Below are positions 52,882-61,463 of a stretch of 64,000 bases of DNA, one piece after another. Position numbers and translations under genes: made by a program. Every line of letters begins with the position of its first letter. The first letter of the stretch is position 1. Location: contig NZ_JADOTY010000001.1 of the NCBI RefSeq assembly GCF_015751785.1, positions 124,001 to 188,000 of the forward strand, given 5' to 3'. The notes beneath the pieces are model-generated. The model did not search any database and was not told the DNA's origin. It worked only from the letters and a program-made list of their open reading frames with translations. This stretch comes from Micromonospora vinacea (GTDB lineage Bacteria; Actinomycetota; Actinomycetes; Mycobacteriales; Micromonosporaceae).

Positions 52882-55788
52882 TCAGCGCGGCGCGGCGGTC
52901 TCGGTGAGCAGGCCGAGGCGGTGGGCCAGGGCGGCGGCCTCCACCCGGTTGGTCACGCCCAGCTTGGCGATGATCCGGGAGACGTGCACGCTTGCCGTCT
53001 TCGGAGAGATGAACAACCGCTCGGCGATCCGGCTGTTGCTGTGCCCCTCCGCGACCAGACGCAGCACCTCCCGCTCCCGGGCGGTCAGCAGGTCCGCGCC
53101 GGCCCCGCCCCCGGACGCGCCACGCAGGCCGACCCGCCGCGCCAGGGTTGCGGCCGCCTCGACCAGCGGCGCCGCGCCCAGCCGCCGCCCGATCTCGGTG
53201 GCCTCGGTGACCGCCGCCGCCGTCTCGTCGCGTTCCCCGGCTGCTGCGGTCGCCTCGGCCAGCGCCAGCAGCGCCCGGCCCAGCGGGTAGGGCTGCCCGT
53301 CGGCCCGCCACGCCTCGACCGCCGTACGCCAGGCCGGCAGCGCCTGGTCGCCGACAGCGAGCAGCGCGGTGACCTGGGCGGCGTGCGCACGGGCCGCCGG
53401 GTGAAGCGCCGGCAGGTCGGCGGCGAGCGCCGCCACGGCGACCGCCAGCTCCCGGTCCCCCACCCGGGCTGCGGTACGCGCGGCGGCGCTGAGCACCGGC
53501 CAACCCTCCCGGGGCAGCTGCGGCAGGCTTCCGTCGGCCACCGCGACGCGGGCCGCCCGTACCGCCTCGACCTTGTCGTCAGCGGCCAGCGCCGCCTCGA
53601 TGGCCAGCTCGTGCAGGGGCAGGCGGTGGTTCGGCCACAGGTACGGCCGGTTGAGGAAGGTGAGCGCCCGGTCGACCAGCTCGTCGGCGCCCGGATGGGC
53701 GCGGGCCAGCCGCAGCCCGGCACCCAGCTGGAGCCAGTGCAGCCCGGTCACACCGGACAGGTCGATCCGGGCGGCCTCCGCGCAGACCGCCTCGGCCTCG
53801 TCCCACCGACCCAGCGCGATGAGCGCCTCGGCCCGGTTGGAGAGCAGGTACGCACCGGTGGAGCGGCTGATCCCCACCCGTCGCGCCTCGGCGACGCCAG
53901 CCTCGGCGGCCTGCGCGGACTCGGCGTAGCGGCCCAACTCGCAGAGCATGTCCGACTCGAACACCATGGCGAGCACCAGTGTCGGCGCGTCGCCCGCCGC
54001 ACGGGCGGCGGCAGCCGCCCGGCCCAGCTCGGCCAACCCGCCGGTCAGGTCCCGCTCGCCGTGGCAGAGCAGCGCGATCCGCGTCGACAGCAGGGCCACG
54101 TTCACCCCGAACGCCTCGGCGTCGGTGGCGGCCTCGGCTGCCACCCGGGCCGCCTTCTGCGGGTCGATCTTGACCAGGTGGGTGGCGATGTCGGCGAGCA
54201 GCCGAACCCGCTCCGCGCCGGGCGGGCCACCGGCCGCCAGCCGGTACGCCTCGTCCAGCTCACGGCTGCCGTCGCTCTTGCCCAGCAGGGCCATCAGTCG
54301 ACCGCGCTGGTCCAGCAGGCGGGCGGCGCGCAGCGGCGCGGCCTCGGCGTCCACCTCGGCCAGCCCGGCCCGGGTCAGGGTGATGGCCCGACTGAAGTCG
54401 CCGGCGGTGACCGCGGCGTCCAGGGTCTGCTCCAGCAACGCCAGGTGGTCCATGCCGAGCAGGTCGGCGGCGTCCGGCACCAGCTCCCACAACTCCAGCG
54501 CCCGCTCCAGCAGTCGGCGCTGCTCGGCGTACGCGTACCGGTCGGCGGCGGCGCACGCGGCGGCTCGCGCGGCGACGAGGGCACGCGGGTGGTCGTGCGC
54601 GGCGTGCCAGTGGTGGGCGATCTCGGCCGGGGCCCGGCCGGCGGCGACCAGGTGCGGCTGGGCCTCGATGGCGGCGGCGAAGCGGGCGTGCAGCCGGGCG
54701 TGCTCACCGGGCAGCAGCTCGTCGTGCACGGCCTCGCGGACCAGCGCGTGCCGGAACTCGTAGTCACCGTCCCGGTCGGCCACCACCAGTTGGGCGGCGA
54801 CGGCGGCGCGCAACGCGTCCTCCAGCTCGGCCTCGGGCAGCCCGGCGACCTCGGCGAGCAGGTCGTGGGCGAAACGGGTGCCGCCGGCGGCCGCGATCCG
54901 CAACACCCGCTGGGCCGGCTCGGGAAGCCGGTCCACTCGGGCCAGCAGCAGGTCACGCAGTGTCTCGGGGAGCGCCGCGCAGCCGATCGGGTCACCGGCG
55001 ACGGCCAACTCCTCGATGAAGAAAGGGTTGCCCTGGGTGCGGTCGTGGACGTCGTCGACGGCGCGGGCGAGCGGCTCGGCGCCGAGCAGGTCGGCGAGGA
55101 TCGCGGCGGTGCCGTCGCGGTCCAGGCGGCCCAGCTCGACCCGCTCCACACCCCGGGCCCGGTCCAGCTCGGCGAGGAACGGGCGCAGCGGGTGGCCGCG
55201 CTGCAACTCGTCGGTGCGGTAGGTGCAGACCAGCAGCAGCCGGCCCGGCCTCGCCGCCCGGACGAGGAAGCCGATCAGGTCGCGGGTGGAGCGGTCGGCC
55301 CAGTGCAGGTCCTCGATGATCAGGACCAGCGGGCGAGCATCGGCCAGCCGCTGGAACAGCTCGGCGACCAGGTCGAACAGGTAGCCGCGCGGGGCGTCGC
55401 TGAGCGGGACGGCACGCGGGGTGGCCAACGTCGCGGCGCGGCCCAGCTCCGGCAGGAGCGGGGCGAACTCCGCCTCGTACCCGGCGAAGACCTCGGGGCC
55501 GTCGGCGCGGAGCACCGCCCGCAGCGCGGCGGCGAACGGGGCGAACGGCAGGCCCGCCTCCCCCAACTCCAGGCACTGGCCGACGAGCACCCGCGCCGCG
55601 CCGTCGGTGGCCCAGCCGGCGAAGTCCTCCAGTAGCCGGGTCTTGCCCACGCCCGCCTCGCCGCCGACCAGCACTGTGGTCGGCTCCCCGGCCCGCGCCC
55701 GGCCCAGCGCGTCCCGCAGTGCCGCGATCTCGCGGTGACGCCCGACGAGGACGGAGCTGGCAGCGCGTACGGTCACGTGTTCGAGCAT
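52882..55788 (-). CDS. Large ATP-binding LuxR-family (LAL/MalT-like) transcriptional regulator
   Basis: A 968-residue STAND ATPase regulator. An N-terminal AAA domain has Walker A GGEAGVGKTRLL and Walker B LVLIIEDLHWADRS, a central region is rich in TPR-like helices, and the C-terminal LuxR helix-turn-helix is LTAREREVLRLVAEGHSNSRIAERLFISPKT. LALs often control antibiotic clusters or carbohydrate use, but no such cluster is adjacent. The start is uncertain: ATG 55788 (MLEHVTVRAASS) is used, GTG 55776 is possible, and the frame stays open to 56001 through the tandem repeat 55868-55948. A 56-aa gene lies upstream on the same strand. Confidence 0.88.
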   Translation of the reverse strand: MLEHVTVRAASSVLVGRHREIAALRDALGRARAGEPTTVLVGGEAGVGKTRLLEDFAGWATDGAARVLVGQCLELGEAGLPFAPFAAALRAVLRADGPEVFAGYEAEFAPLLPELGRAATLATPRAVPLSDAPRGYLFDLVAELFQRLADARPLVLIIEDLHWADRSTRDLIGFLVRAARPGRLLLVCTYRTDELQRGHPLRPFLAELDRARGVERVELGRLDRDGTAAILADLLGAEPLARAVDDVHDRTQGNPFFIEELAVAGDPIGCAALPETLRDLLLARVDRLPEPAQRVLRIAAAGGTRFAHDLLAEVAGLPEAELEDALRAAVAAQLVVADRDGDYEFRHALVREAVHDELLPGEHARLHARFAAAIEAQPHLVAAGRAPAEIAHHWHAAHDHPRALVAARAAACAAADRYAYAEQRRLLERALELWELVPDAADLLGMDHLALLEQTLDAAVTAGDFSRAITLTRAGLAEVDAEAAPLRAARLLDQRGRLMALLGKSDGSRELDEAYRLAAGGPPGAERVRLLADIATHLVKIDPQKAARVAAEAATDAEAFGVNVALLSTRIALLCHGERDLTGGLAELGRAAAAARAAGDAPTLVLAMVFESDMLCELGRYAESAQAAEAGVAEARRVGISRSTGAYLLSNRAEALIALGRWDEAEAVCAEAARIDLSGVTGLHWLQLGAGLRLARAHPGADELVDRALTFLNRPYLWPNHRLPLHELAIEAALAADDKVEAVRAARVAVADGSLPQLPREGWPVLSAAARTAARVGDRELAVAVAALAADLPALHPAARAHAAQVTALLAVGDQALPAWRTAVEAWRADGQPYPLGRALLALAEATAAAGERDETAAAVTEATEIGRRLGAAPLVEAAATLARRVGLRGASGGGAGADLLTAREREVLRLVAEGHSNSRIAERLFISPKTASVHVSRIIAKLGVTNRVEAAALAHRLGLLTETAAPR

Positions 55789-55867
55789 GCCATGGCGGCC
55801 CGCCCCGCCGGCCCCGCCGATCGGCCGGTGGCCGGGCGGCGGGGTCGGGTCGGGGCGGGCCGGTGCG

Positions 55868-55948
55868 GTGGACGTGGCAGCCGCGCTGGGCGCGGTGGAC
55901 GTGGCAGCCGCGCTGGGCGCGGTGGACGTGGCAGCCGCGCTGGGCGCG
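55868..55948 (-). repeat. 27-bp tandem repeat, three exact copies
   Basis: Three identical 27-bp units (55868-55894, 55895-55921, 55922-55948; core GTGGACGTGGCAGCCGCGCT) between the 56-aa gene and the LuxR regulator. As 27 is nine codons, the frame is kept; on the minus strand the extended regulator frame reads (SAAATSTAP)n. It begins 2 nt after the stop of the small gene. Confidence 0.9.
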
Positions 55949-55949
55949 G

Positions 55950-56120
55950 TCACCGGCGGGCGTCGCTGGTGCGACCGGCCTGCCTGCGCCGACCCAACCA
56001 CCCTCGGCTGACCGGACGTGACAGCGACCGGGCGAGCCGGTCGGCGGCCGCGTCGGCGCGCAGCTCGGCGGCGTGGGTACGGTGCAGGGTGAGCAGGAAA
56101 TCAGCGTCGTTGCCGAACAT
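55950..56120 (-). CDS. Small conserved hypothetical protein (56 aa)
   Basis: A basic 56-residue protein, MFGNDADFLLTLHRTHAAELRADAAADRLAR followed by an Arg-rich tail. AAGGAG lies about 8 nt before the ATG at 56120, which decides the start against longer frames. The first half is an amphipathic helix, and I recall similar short proteins in streptomycetes, usually without function. It may share a transcript with the LuxR regulator downstream. Confidence 0.7.
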   Translation of the reverse strand: MFGNDADFLLTLHRTHAAELRADAAADRLARSLSRPVSRGWLGRRRQAGRTSDARR

Positions 56121-56314
56121 GTCGGGCTCCTTCGTGGCGTCGTCGTCTTCTGTTGACGACTCTTCGCGCGAAGGCCCCACCCGGGCATGGGCATGGCGCC
56201 TCATCTTCCCCGCCCACAGCCTCCTTACCCGGCCCGTCCGGGCACGTACGGCGACGTAAGGTACTCAGCTGCCCGGGCACCCGGACGCGGATCAACCGGG
56301 CCGGCGGCGACCAC

Positions 56315-56320
56315 TAGACT
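56315..56320 (+). promoter_or_regulatory. Putative -10 box (TAGACT), leaderless promoter
   Basis: TAGACT ends 7 nt before the ATG at 56328. Confidence 0.5.
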
Positions 56321-56327
56321 CTGCGGC

Positions 56328-57014
56328 ATGGCAAAGCCCCAGGAGAAGGTCTCGTTCGGCCAGCGGCTGAAGCAGATCGGGATGGTGTTCCAGTTCACCG
56401 CCAAGCAGGACCGGTGGTTCGCGCCGTTGGTCGCCGCGGCGGTGCTGATCCCGCTCGCGCTCACCGTGGTCGCGGTCATCCTCTGGGGCTGGATCTGGCT
56501 GCCGATCGGCATCCTGTTCGTCCTGCTCGCGGTGCTGATCGTGCTCAACCTGCGGTCCAACAAGGCGATGATGAACGCCGCCGAGGGGCAACCCGGCGCG
56601 GCGGCGCAGATCATGGAGAACATGCGCGGCGACTGGCGGGTGACCCCGGCGGTCAGCTCGACCACCCAGATGGACATGGTCCACCTGGTGATCGGCCGCC
56701 CGGGCGTGATCCTGCTGGCCGAGGGCAACCCGCAGCGGGTGCGCGGCCTGCTCGGCCAGGAGAAGCGGCGGCTGTCCAAGGTGATCGGCTCCGCTCCCCT
56801 GCACGACTACGTGATCGGTCAGGAGGAGGGCGAGCTGCCGATCCGCAAGCTGCGGACGACGCTGCTGCGCCTGCCCCGCGCCCTCTCCGGCAAGGACGTC
56901 AACTCGCTGGACAAGCGACTCAAGGCGCTCACCGCCCGGCCGCAGATGCCCAAGGGCGCGATCCCGAAGAACATGCGGCCGCCAGGCGCCTTCCGCCAGT
57001 CGCGGGGCCGCTGA
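56328..57014 (+). CDS. DUF4191 domain membrane protein
   Basis: A 228-residue protein with two adjacent membrane helices (around residues 36-60 and 62-82) and a soluble C-terminal domain (MVHLVIGRPGVILLAEGNPQRVRGLLGQEKRR). This is the actinobacterial DUF4191 family, with no established function. It lies between lipA and glnA in the order known for M. tuberculosis (Rv2219, recalled). ATG at 56328 follows a -10-like box, and a 22-bp-stem terminator follows the gene. Confidence 0.85.
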   Translation: MAKPQEKVSFGQRLKQIGMVFQFTAKQDRWFAPLVAAAVLIPLALTVVAVILWGWIWLPIGILFVLLAVLIVLNLRSNKAMMNAAEGQPGAAAQIMENMRGDWRVTPAVSSTTQMDMVHLVIGRPGVILLAEGNPQRVRGLLGQEKRRLSKVIGSAPLHDYVIGQEEGELPIRKLRTTLLRLPRALSGKDVNSLDKRLKALTARPQMPKGAIPKNMRPPGAFRQSRGR

Positions 57015-57022
57015 CCCCAGTT

Positions 57023-57068
57023 GTACGCGAAGGAGCCGGACCCGTGCGGGTCCGGCTCCTTCGCGTAC
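57023..57068 (+). terminator. Hairpin terminator (22-bp stem)
   Basis: Perfect arms 57023-57044 and 57047-57068 (GTACGCGAAGGAGCCGGACC core and complement) with a 2-nt centre, 8 nt after the DUF4191 stop. Confidence 0.9.
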
Positions 57069-57145
57069 CCCCCATGCCGGCCCACCCCGGGCCACCCTCG
57101 CCCTCGCGCTCGTCCTGAACCTCAACACCGTTGCGCAGCGCCTCG

Positions 57146-57218
57146 TCGATCATGGAGTTGTGGTGGGTGACGAAGTGCCCGTACAGCCCCAATCCAGGCA
57201 CCACAACTCCATGATCGA
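57146..57218. repeat. Dispersed palindromic element, family A (copy 2)
   Basis: Perfect 20-bp arms (TCGATCATGGAGTTGTGGTG and complement) around a 33-bp loop, between the convergent DUF4191 and RDD genes. The arms match those at 7985-8053; the loops differ. Confidence 0.85.
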
Positions 57219-57269
57219 CCGAACTCGGACGCGATCTAGGACTCCCGGATCGGCCTTGGCGGGGTTGGC

Positions 57270-57668
57270 CTAGCCGCGGGGGGCGTCGACGATGACCGAG
57301 TCGGCGAGTCGGTCGTGCAGGCCGCGCCGGTGCTCGTCCATGATCAGTGCGGGGACGACCAGGGCCAGCAGCAGGCCACGGATCAGCCCTCGGAGCACGC
57401 CGATCCGACCGCCGTCGTGCCAGTTCACACAGCGGATCTTGGTGATGTACATGCCCGGCGTCTGGGCGAACAGGCCGAGGAAGATGCCGTACACCAGCAC
57501 CAGCACCAGCACCGGGGCCCAGCCGTCGCGTACCGGGTCGGCGAAGAAGTTGGACACCAGCAGGCAGAGCACCCAGTCGATGATCAGCGCACCGAACCGC
57601 TTGCCGAGGCTCGGTGGGGCGAAGGTGGGGTCGGTGGCCGGCGCTGCCGGGGCCTGCGGATTGCTCAC
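57270..57668 (-). CDS. RDD family membrane protein
   Basis: A 132-residue protein with a Pro/Ala-rich N-terminus and the RDD-domain pattern: KRFGALIIDWVLCLLVSNFF, a second helix (VLVLVLVYGIFLGLF) and the terminal HDRLADSVIVDAP. The first R of the family name lies in the first helix and the HDR-type motif at the end. GTG at 57668 (VSNPQAP) is preferred to the TTG at 57677. RDD proteins may be transporters or ion antiporters; nothing specific is evident. It is divergent from glnA, as recalled for M. tuberculosis Rv2219A. Confidence 0.85.
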   Translation of the reverse strand: MSNPQAPAAPATDPTFAPPSLGKRFGALIIDWVLCLLVSNFFADPVRDGWAPVLVLVLVYGIFLGLFAQTPGMYITKIRCVNWHDGGRIGVLRGLIRGLLLALVVPALIMDEHRRGLHDRLADSVIVDAPRG

Positions 57669-57834
57669 AGCGATCAAGGGTATCCGCGCCCGGATGAGGC
57701 GCTGCCGGGTGTCGCCACCACTGCGTGCCGATTCGGGCCAAAGGCATCAGATGTCATTACACTGGCCCAGCCGGTACGGCGTTCGCGCAGGCTGAGTGCG
57801 TGGACAGGAGCGTCGCTGACGCTCCGCGAGGGAC

Positions 57835-57850
57835 GTAACACGGCAGAAAC
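57835..57850 (+). promoter_or_regulatory. Probable GlnR-binding site upstream of glnA
   Basis: GTAAC, six bases, then GAAAC: a full match to the actinobacterial GlnR half-site pair gTnAC-n6-GaAAc. It ends 80 nt before the glnA start. The next six-base step reaches GACAT (57857-57861), a weak second site. Confidence 0.65.
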
Positions 57851-57930
57851 ACTCAAGACATGGCCGGGCAACCGCTTGGCCCTAGCGTCGCCAGAAGCCT
57901 AGCCACCCCGTGGACGTGCCAGGAGGATGT

Positions 57931-59355
57931 GTGTTCGCCAATCCCGAGGAACTGCTGCGATACCTCAAGAACGAGGACGTGAAGTTCGTCGACGTTCGTT
58001 TCTGTGACCTGCCCGGCGTGATGCAGCACTTCAACCTGCCGGTCGAGTCCGTCAACGACGACCTCTTCACCGACGGCCTCGCGTTCGACGGTTCGTCGAT
58101 CCGCGGTTTCCAGGCGATCCACGAGTCGGACATGCTCCTGCTCCCGGATGTCGCCACCGCGTTCATCGACCCGTTCCGCGCGCAGAAGACGCTCGCGCTC
58201 AACTTCTTCATCCACGACCCGTTCACCCGCGAGGCCTACAGCCGCGACCCGCGCAACGTGGCGAAGAAGGCCGAGGCGTACCTGGCGGCGAGCGGCATCG
58301 CCGACACCGCCTACTTCGGCGCCGAGGCGGAGTTCTACATCTTCGACTCGATCCGCCACGAGACCTCGGCGCACCAGTCGTTCTACTACATCGACTCGAT
58401 CGAGGGCGCCTGGAACACCGGCCGCGAAGAAGCGGGCGGCAACCTCGGTTACAAGACCGCGTACAAGGGCGGCTACTTCCCCGTCCCGCCGGTCGACCAC
58501 TACGCCGACCTGCGTGACTCGATCGTGCGCCGCCTCGTCGACACCGGCTTCAACGTGGAGCGCTCGCACCACGAGGTGGGCACCGCCGGCCAGTCCGAGA
58601 TCAACTACCGGTTCTCCACCCTGCTGCACGCCGGTGACCAGCTCCAGCTCTTCAAGTACATCGTGAAGAACGAGGCGTGGGCCAACGGCAAGACCGCGAC
58701 CTTCATGCCCAAGCCGCTCTTCGGCGACAACGGCTCCGGCATGCACACCCACCAGAGCCTCTGGCTCAACGGTGAGCCGCTGTTCTACGACGAGACCGGC
58801 TACGCCGGCCTGTCCGACATGGCCCGCTGGTACATCGGTGGCCTGCTGCACCACGCGCCGTCGCTGCTGGCCTTCACCAACCCGACGGTCAACTCGTACC
58901 GTCGCCTGGTGCCGGGCTACGAGGCGCCGGTCAACCTGGTCTACTCGCAGCGCAACCGCTCCGCCTGCACCCGTATCCCGGTGACTGGCAGCAACGCCAA
59001 GGCCAAGCGCGTCGAGTTCCGCGTCCCGGACCCGTCGGCCAACGTCTACCTGGCCTTCTCGGCCATGATGATGGCCGGCCTGGACGGCATCAAGAGCAAG
59101 ATGGAGCCGCCGACGCCGATCGACAAGGACCTCTACGACCTCCCGCCGGAGGAGTGGGGCGACGTCAAGCAGGTGCCGGGCTCGCTGCCGGCCGTGCTCG
59201 ACTCGCTGGAGGCCGACCACGACTACCTGCTCGACGGCGGCGTCTTCACCCCCGACCTGATCTCCACCTGGGTCGACTGGAAGCGCGCCAACGAGGTCGA
59301 CCCGGTGCGTCTGCGCCCGACCCCGCACGAGTTCGCCATGTACTACGACTGCTGA
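57931..59355 (+). CDS. glnA: Glutamine synthetase type I, GlnA
   Basis: Makes glutamine from glutamate, ammonia and ATP; the main ammonium-assimilating enzyme. The 474-residue GSI has FDGSSIRGF, the metal/ATP motifs GAEAEFYIF and [16 protein letters not shown], and NRSACTRIP. The adenylylation tyrosine is present in [10 protein letters not shown] (near residue 402), so GlnE-type control is expected (GSI-beta). GTG at 57931 has AGGAGG 4 nt upstream. A GlnR-type box lies 80 nt upstream. The last codons and stop lie in a 17-bp motif that is repeated just downstream. Confidence 0.97.
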   Translation: MFANPEELLRYLKNEDVKFVDVRFCDLPGVMQHFNLPVESVNDDLFTDGLAFDGSSIRGFQAIHESDMLLLPDVATAFIDPFRAQKTLALNFFIHDPFTREAYSRDPRNVAKKAEAYLAASGIADTAYFGAEAEFYIFDSIRHETSAHQSFYYIDSIEGAWNTGREEAGGNLGYKTAYKGGYFPVPPVDHYADLRDSIVRRLVDTGFNVERSHHEVGTAGQSEINYRFSTLLHAGDQLQLFKYIVKNEAWANGKTATFMPKPLFGDNGSGMHTHQSLWLNGEPLFYDETGYAGLSDMARWYIGGLLHHAPSLLAFTNPTVNSYRRLVPGYEAPVNLVYSQRNRSACTRIPVTGSNAKAKRVEFRVPDPSANVYLAFSAMMMAGLDGIKSKMEPPTPIDKDLYDLPPEEWGDVKQVPGSLPAVLDSLEADHDYLLDGGVFTPDLISTWVDWKRANEVDPVRLRPTPHEFAMYYDC

Positions 59356-59387
59356 GCAGTCAGATGCACGACGACTGCTGAGCAGTC
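59345..59387 (+). repeat. 17-bp direct repeat spanning the glnA stop codon
   Basis: ACGACTGCTGAGCAGTC occurs at 59345-59361 (containing the last glnA codons and TGA) and again at 59371-59387. Each copy is itself a near-perfect palindrome (GACTGCT/AGCAGTC). Confidence 0.85.
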
Positions 59388-59402
59388 GCTGGAACACCGG
59401 CC

Positions 59403-59433
59403 GGGCCGGCTCCGCTCACCGCGGAGCCGGCCC
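59403..59433 (+). terminator. Hairpin terminator of glnA
   Basis: A 13-bp stem GGGCCGGCTCCGC with its complement and a 5-nt loop, 48 nt after the glnA stop. Confidence 0.75.
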
Positions 59434-59504
59434 CGCCCGTTTCCGCTCCGACACCTCCCCCGTAACGCCGCGCACTCCGCGCACGCCGAGCGCCCCGCAC
59501 CCCC

Positions 59505-59670
59505 GCGCCCCGCGCCCTCGCGCCTCGCGCCCTCGCGCCTCGCGCCTCGCGCCCTCGCGCCTCGCGCCTCGCGCCCTCGCGCCTCGCGCCTCGCGCCGCG
59601 CGCCTCGCGCCTCGCGCCTCGCGCCTCGCGCCGCGCGCCTCGCGCCGCGCGCCGCGCGCCTCGCGCCGCG
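59505..59670. repeat. Low-complexity 7-bp repeat tract (CTCGCGC type)
   Basis: About 165 bp made almost only of CTCGCGC and its variants CCGCGCG and CCTCGCG. Frames through it on the minus strand give only EARGARR-type repeats and are not credited as genes. It lies in the 561-bp gap between glnA and the first MptB-like gene. Confidence 0.85.
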
Positions 59671-59757
59671 CGCCAAGATCCGCGCAACTTCGGGGATGTT
59701 GCTGCCTCCGACGCCCGGGAGGCAGCACTTTCCCTGCAGTTGCGCGGATCTTGGGCG
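59671..59757. repeat. Palindromic element, family C (nested hairpin)
   Basis: Outer arms of 19-20 bp (CCAAGATCCGCGCAACT at the left and its complement ending 59757) enclose an inner stem GCTGCCTCC/GGGAGGCAGC (59701-59727). Intergenic. Confidence 0.8.
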
Positions 59758-59862
59758 TAGACCCCCACCGAGATCGTGCTCAATCCTGGAAGCAGGGGCC
59801 TCGAACCCACCGGCAGCCCACACCATCCAGGTTCAGGCGCGATCTTGACCACCCCGCCTCGG

Positions 59863-59919
59863 TGATCATGAGGTTAGCCGGGAGTTTTGTCCACCTTGTC
59901 CCCGCCAACCTCATGATCA
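59863..59919. repeat. Palindromic element, family B (copy 2), overlapping a stop codon
   Basis: Arms TGATCATGAGGTTAGCCGGG (59863-59882) and CCCGCCAACCTCATGATCA (59901-59919) match the family B centre at 28513-28573. The right arm contains TGA, read on the minus strand, that terminates the MptB-like gene at 59917-59919. Confidence 0.85.
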
Positions 59920-61449
59920 ACGATGGCGGCGGCGGGCGGCGAACGGGGTGCGTACGAGGACGGTCAGGAGCAGGGCGGTCATCGCCAGGGCACCGGGTGC
60001 CTTGGTGACGCGGGCCAGGTTGGTGCCGTCGGGCAGGGCGAGGAAGGCTGCCGCTGCGGCGGGCAGCACGAACCACGTCGTACGGGCGGCGGTGAGCGCG
60101 AGCAGCGCCAGCGGCCAGGTCGCGTACCAGGGGTGGAAGACCGGGGACAGGACGACGGTGGCGACCAATGCCAACGCCGCGCCGTGCAGCGCAACCCGGG
60201 ACCGCGTCACTTGATGACAGTCGACCCCCAGCGACGCAACCCCGGAGGACGCCCCCACGTGAGCCGCCCTGGGACCCGCCACCCCGCTCAGCCCGCGCAG
60301 GGTCTGCCAGGCTCGCCACCAGAGCACCAGCAGCACCCCGACGAGCAGCAGCAGCGCGACTGTCCGGACCAGCGGCACCGCCTGCGGGTCCCGGCCGACC
60401 AGCGCGCCGGCGTAGTCGACCACGAAGCCGACGGCGGTGGGTGGTGAGGTCCACTGCTCGGAGTCGCCGCTGTGGGTCAGCCCGCCCACCCAGCCGAGGC
60501 CGAGGCCGGACACCGCCGAGGTGACCAGCAGCGCGCCGAGTAGTCCTCCGGCCAGCCAACCACAGTGGCGCAGCAACGCCCGCAGCGTGTACGGGCCGGG
60601 CATCCCGGCCAGCACGGCGAACGGCACCACCACCACGGCGCTGGCCTTCACCGTGACGGCCAGCCCGAGCAGCGCTCCGGCCAGCAGGAGCGCCGCTGGC
60701 CGACCGGGTCGGCGGACCACGACCAGCAGCCCACACAGCAGCAGGCCCAGCATCACGGCGTCGTTGTGCGCGCCGGCCACCAGGTGCACGCCGACCAGCG
60801 GACCGGCCAGCGCCAACCAGGCGGCCTGCCGGGTCGGCACCCCGGCCGCTCGCGCCAGACCGGGCAGGCAGAGTGCGGCCAGCAGCAGCCCGGCCACGGC
60901 GATCACGCGCAGCGCCACGATGGTGCCGGTGAGCCCGCCGCCGAGGCCGACGGCGAGCGCCGCGAGCAGCATGAACGCGGGCCCGTACGGTGCCGGGGTG
61001 TCCCGCCAAATCGGTGCCACAGTGTCCAGCCAGGGGCAGCCCGCCGCCGCCACCCCCACTGTGTACGGGTCGACGCCGTGCGCGTACGTCCAGCCCTGGC
61101 AGGCGTACGAGTAGACGTCCCGGCTGCCCAGCGGCGGCGCGAGCAGCAGCGGTAGTGCCCACAGCCCGGCGGTGACGTACGCCCAACGGGTCGACGGCGC
61201 GCCTTCGCGCAGCGACCACCACGCCCCGACGAGCAGTGCGGTGCCGATCAGCCAGCAGGTCAGCGTCGCCGGGCCGTCCGGGGCTCGCCAGATCGACGCG
61301 GGTGTCCCGCCCAGCGGGGCGTCCGGCAGCGCCCCGCCGAGGTATCCGGCCACGGCGAGCAGGACCGCGCCGGCCAGGCCCGCGTACCGGGCACCCGAGG
61401 CCGTCAACGACACGGAGGGCGGCGAGACGGGCGGGCCGGGAGCGGTCAC
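59917..61449 (-). CDS. MptB-like polyprenyl-phosphomannose-dependent alpha-mannosyltransferase (1)
   Basis: A 510-residue GT-C protein with about eleven to thirteen helices, resembling MptB/MptA alpha-1,6-mannosyltransferases that extend lipomannan-type glycolipids. Family motifs are PPLGSRDVYSYACQGW, IWRDTPAPYGPAF and VFHPWYATWPLALL. GTG at 61449 has GGGAAGG immediately upstream and lies 14 nt after the stop of the next paralogue, so both are in one operon. Compared with that paralogue it has an extra hydrophilic loop (about residues 395-425, PRAAHVGASSGVASLG). Its stop codon is part of palindrome 59863-59919. Confidence 0.85.
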   Translation of the reverse strand: MTAPGPPVSPPSVSLTASGARYAGLAGAVLLAVAGYLGGALPDAPLGGTPASIWRAPDGPATLTCWLIGTALLVGAWWSLREGAPSTRWAYVTAGLWALPLLLAPPLGSRDVYSYACQGWTYAHGVDPYTVGVAAAGCPWLDTVAPIWRDTPAPYGPAFMLLAALAVGLGGGLTGTIVALRVIAVAGLLLAALCLPGLARAAGVPTRQAAWLALAGPLVGVHLVAGAHNDAVMLGLLLCGLLVVVRRPGRPAALLLAGALLGLAVTVKASAVVVVPFAVLAGMPGPYTLRALLRHCGWLAGGLLGALLVTSAVSGLGLGWVGGLTHSGDSEQWTSPPTAVGFVVDYAGALVGRDPQAVPLVRTVALLLLVGVLLVLWWRAWQTLRGLSGVAGPRAAHVGASSGVASLGVDCHQVTRSRVALHGAALALVATVVLSPVFHPWYATWPLALLALTAARTTWFVLPAAAAAFLALPDGTNLARVTKAPGALAMTALLLTVLVRTPFAARRRHR

Positions 61450-61463
61450 CGGCGCACCTTCCC

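Noticed and set aside
51196..55635. 1,479-codon plus-strand frame over the GT-C-like gene and the LuxR regulator
   Set aside because: It runs across two clear genes and encodes only low-complexity sequence; the opposite strand has Walker and LuxR motifs.
59416..59826. Minus-strand frames with EARGARR repeats
   Set aside because: They are simple translations of the 7-bp repeat, present in all three phases, with no start signal or conserved part.
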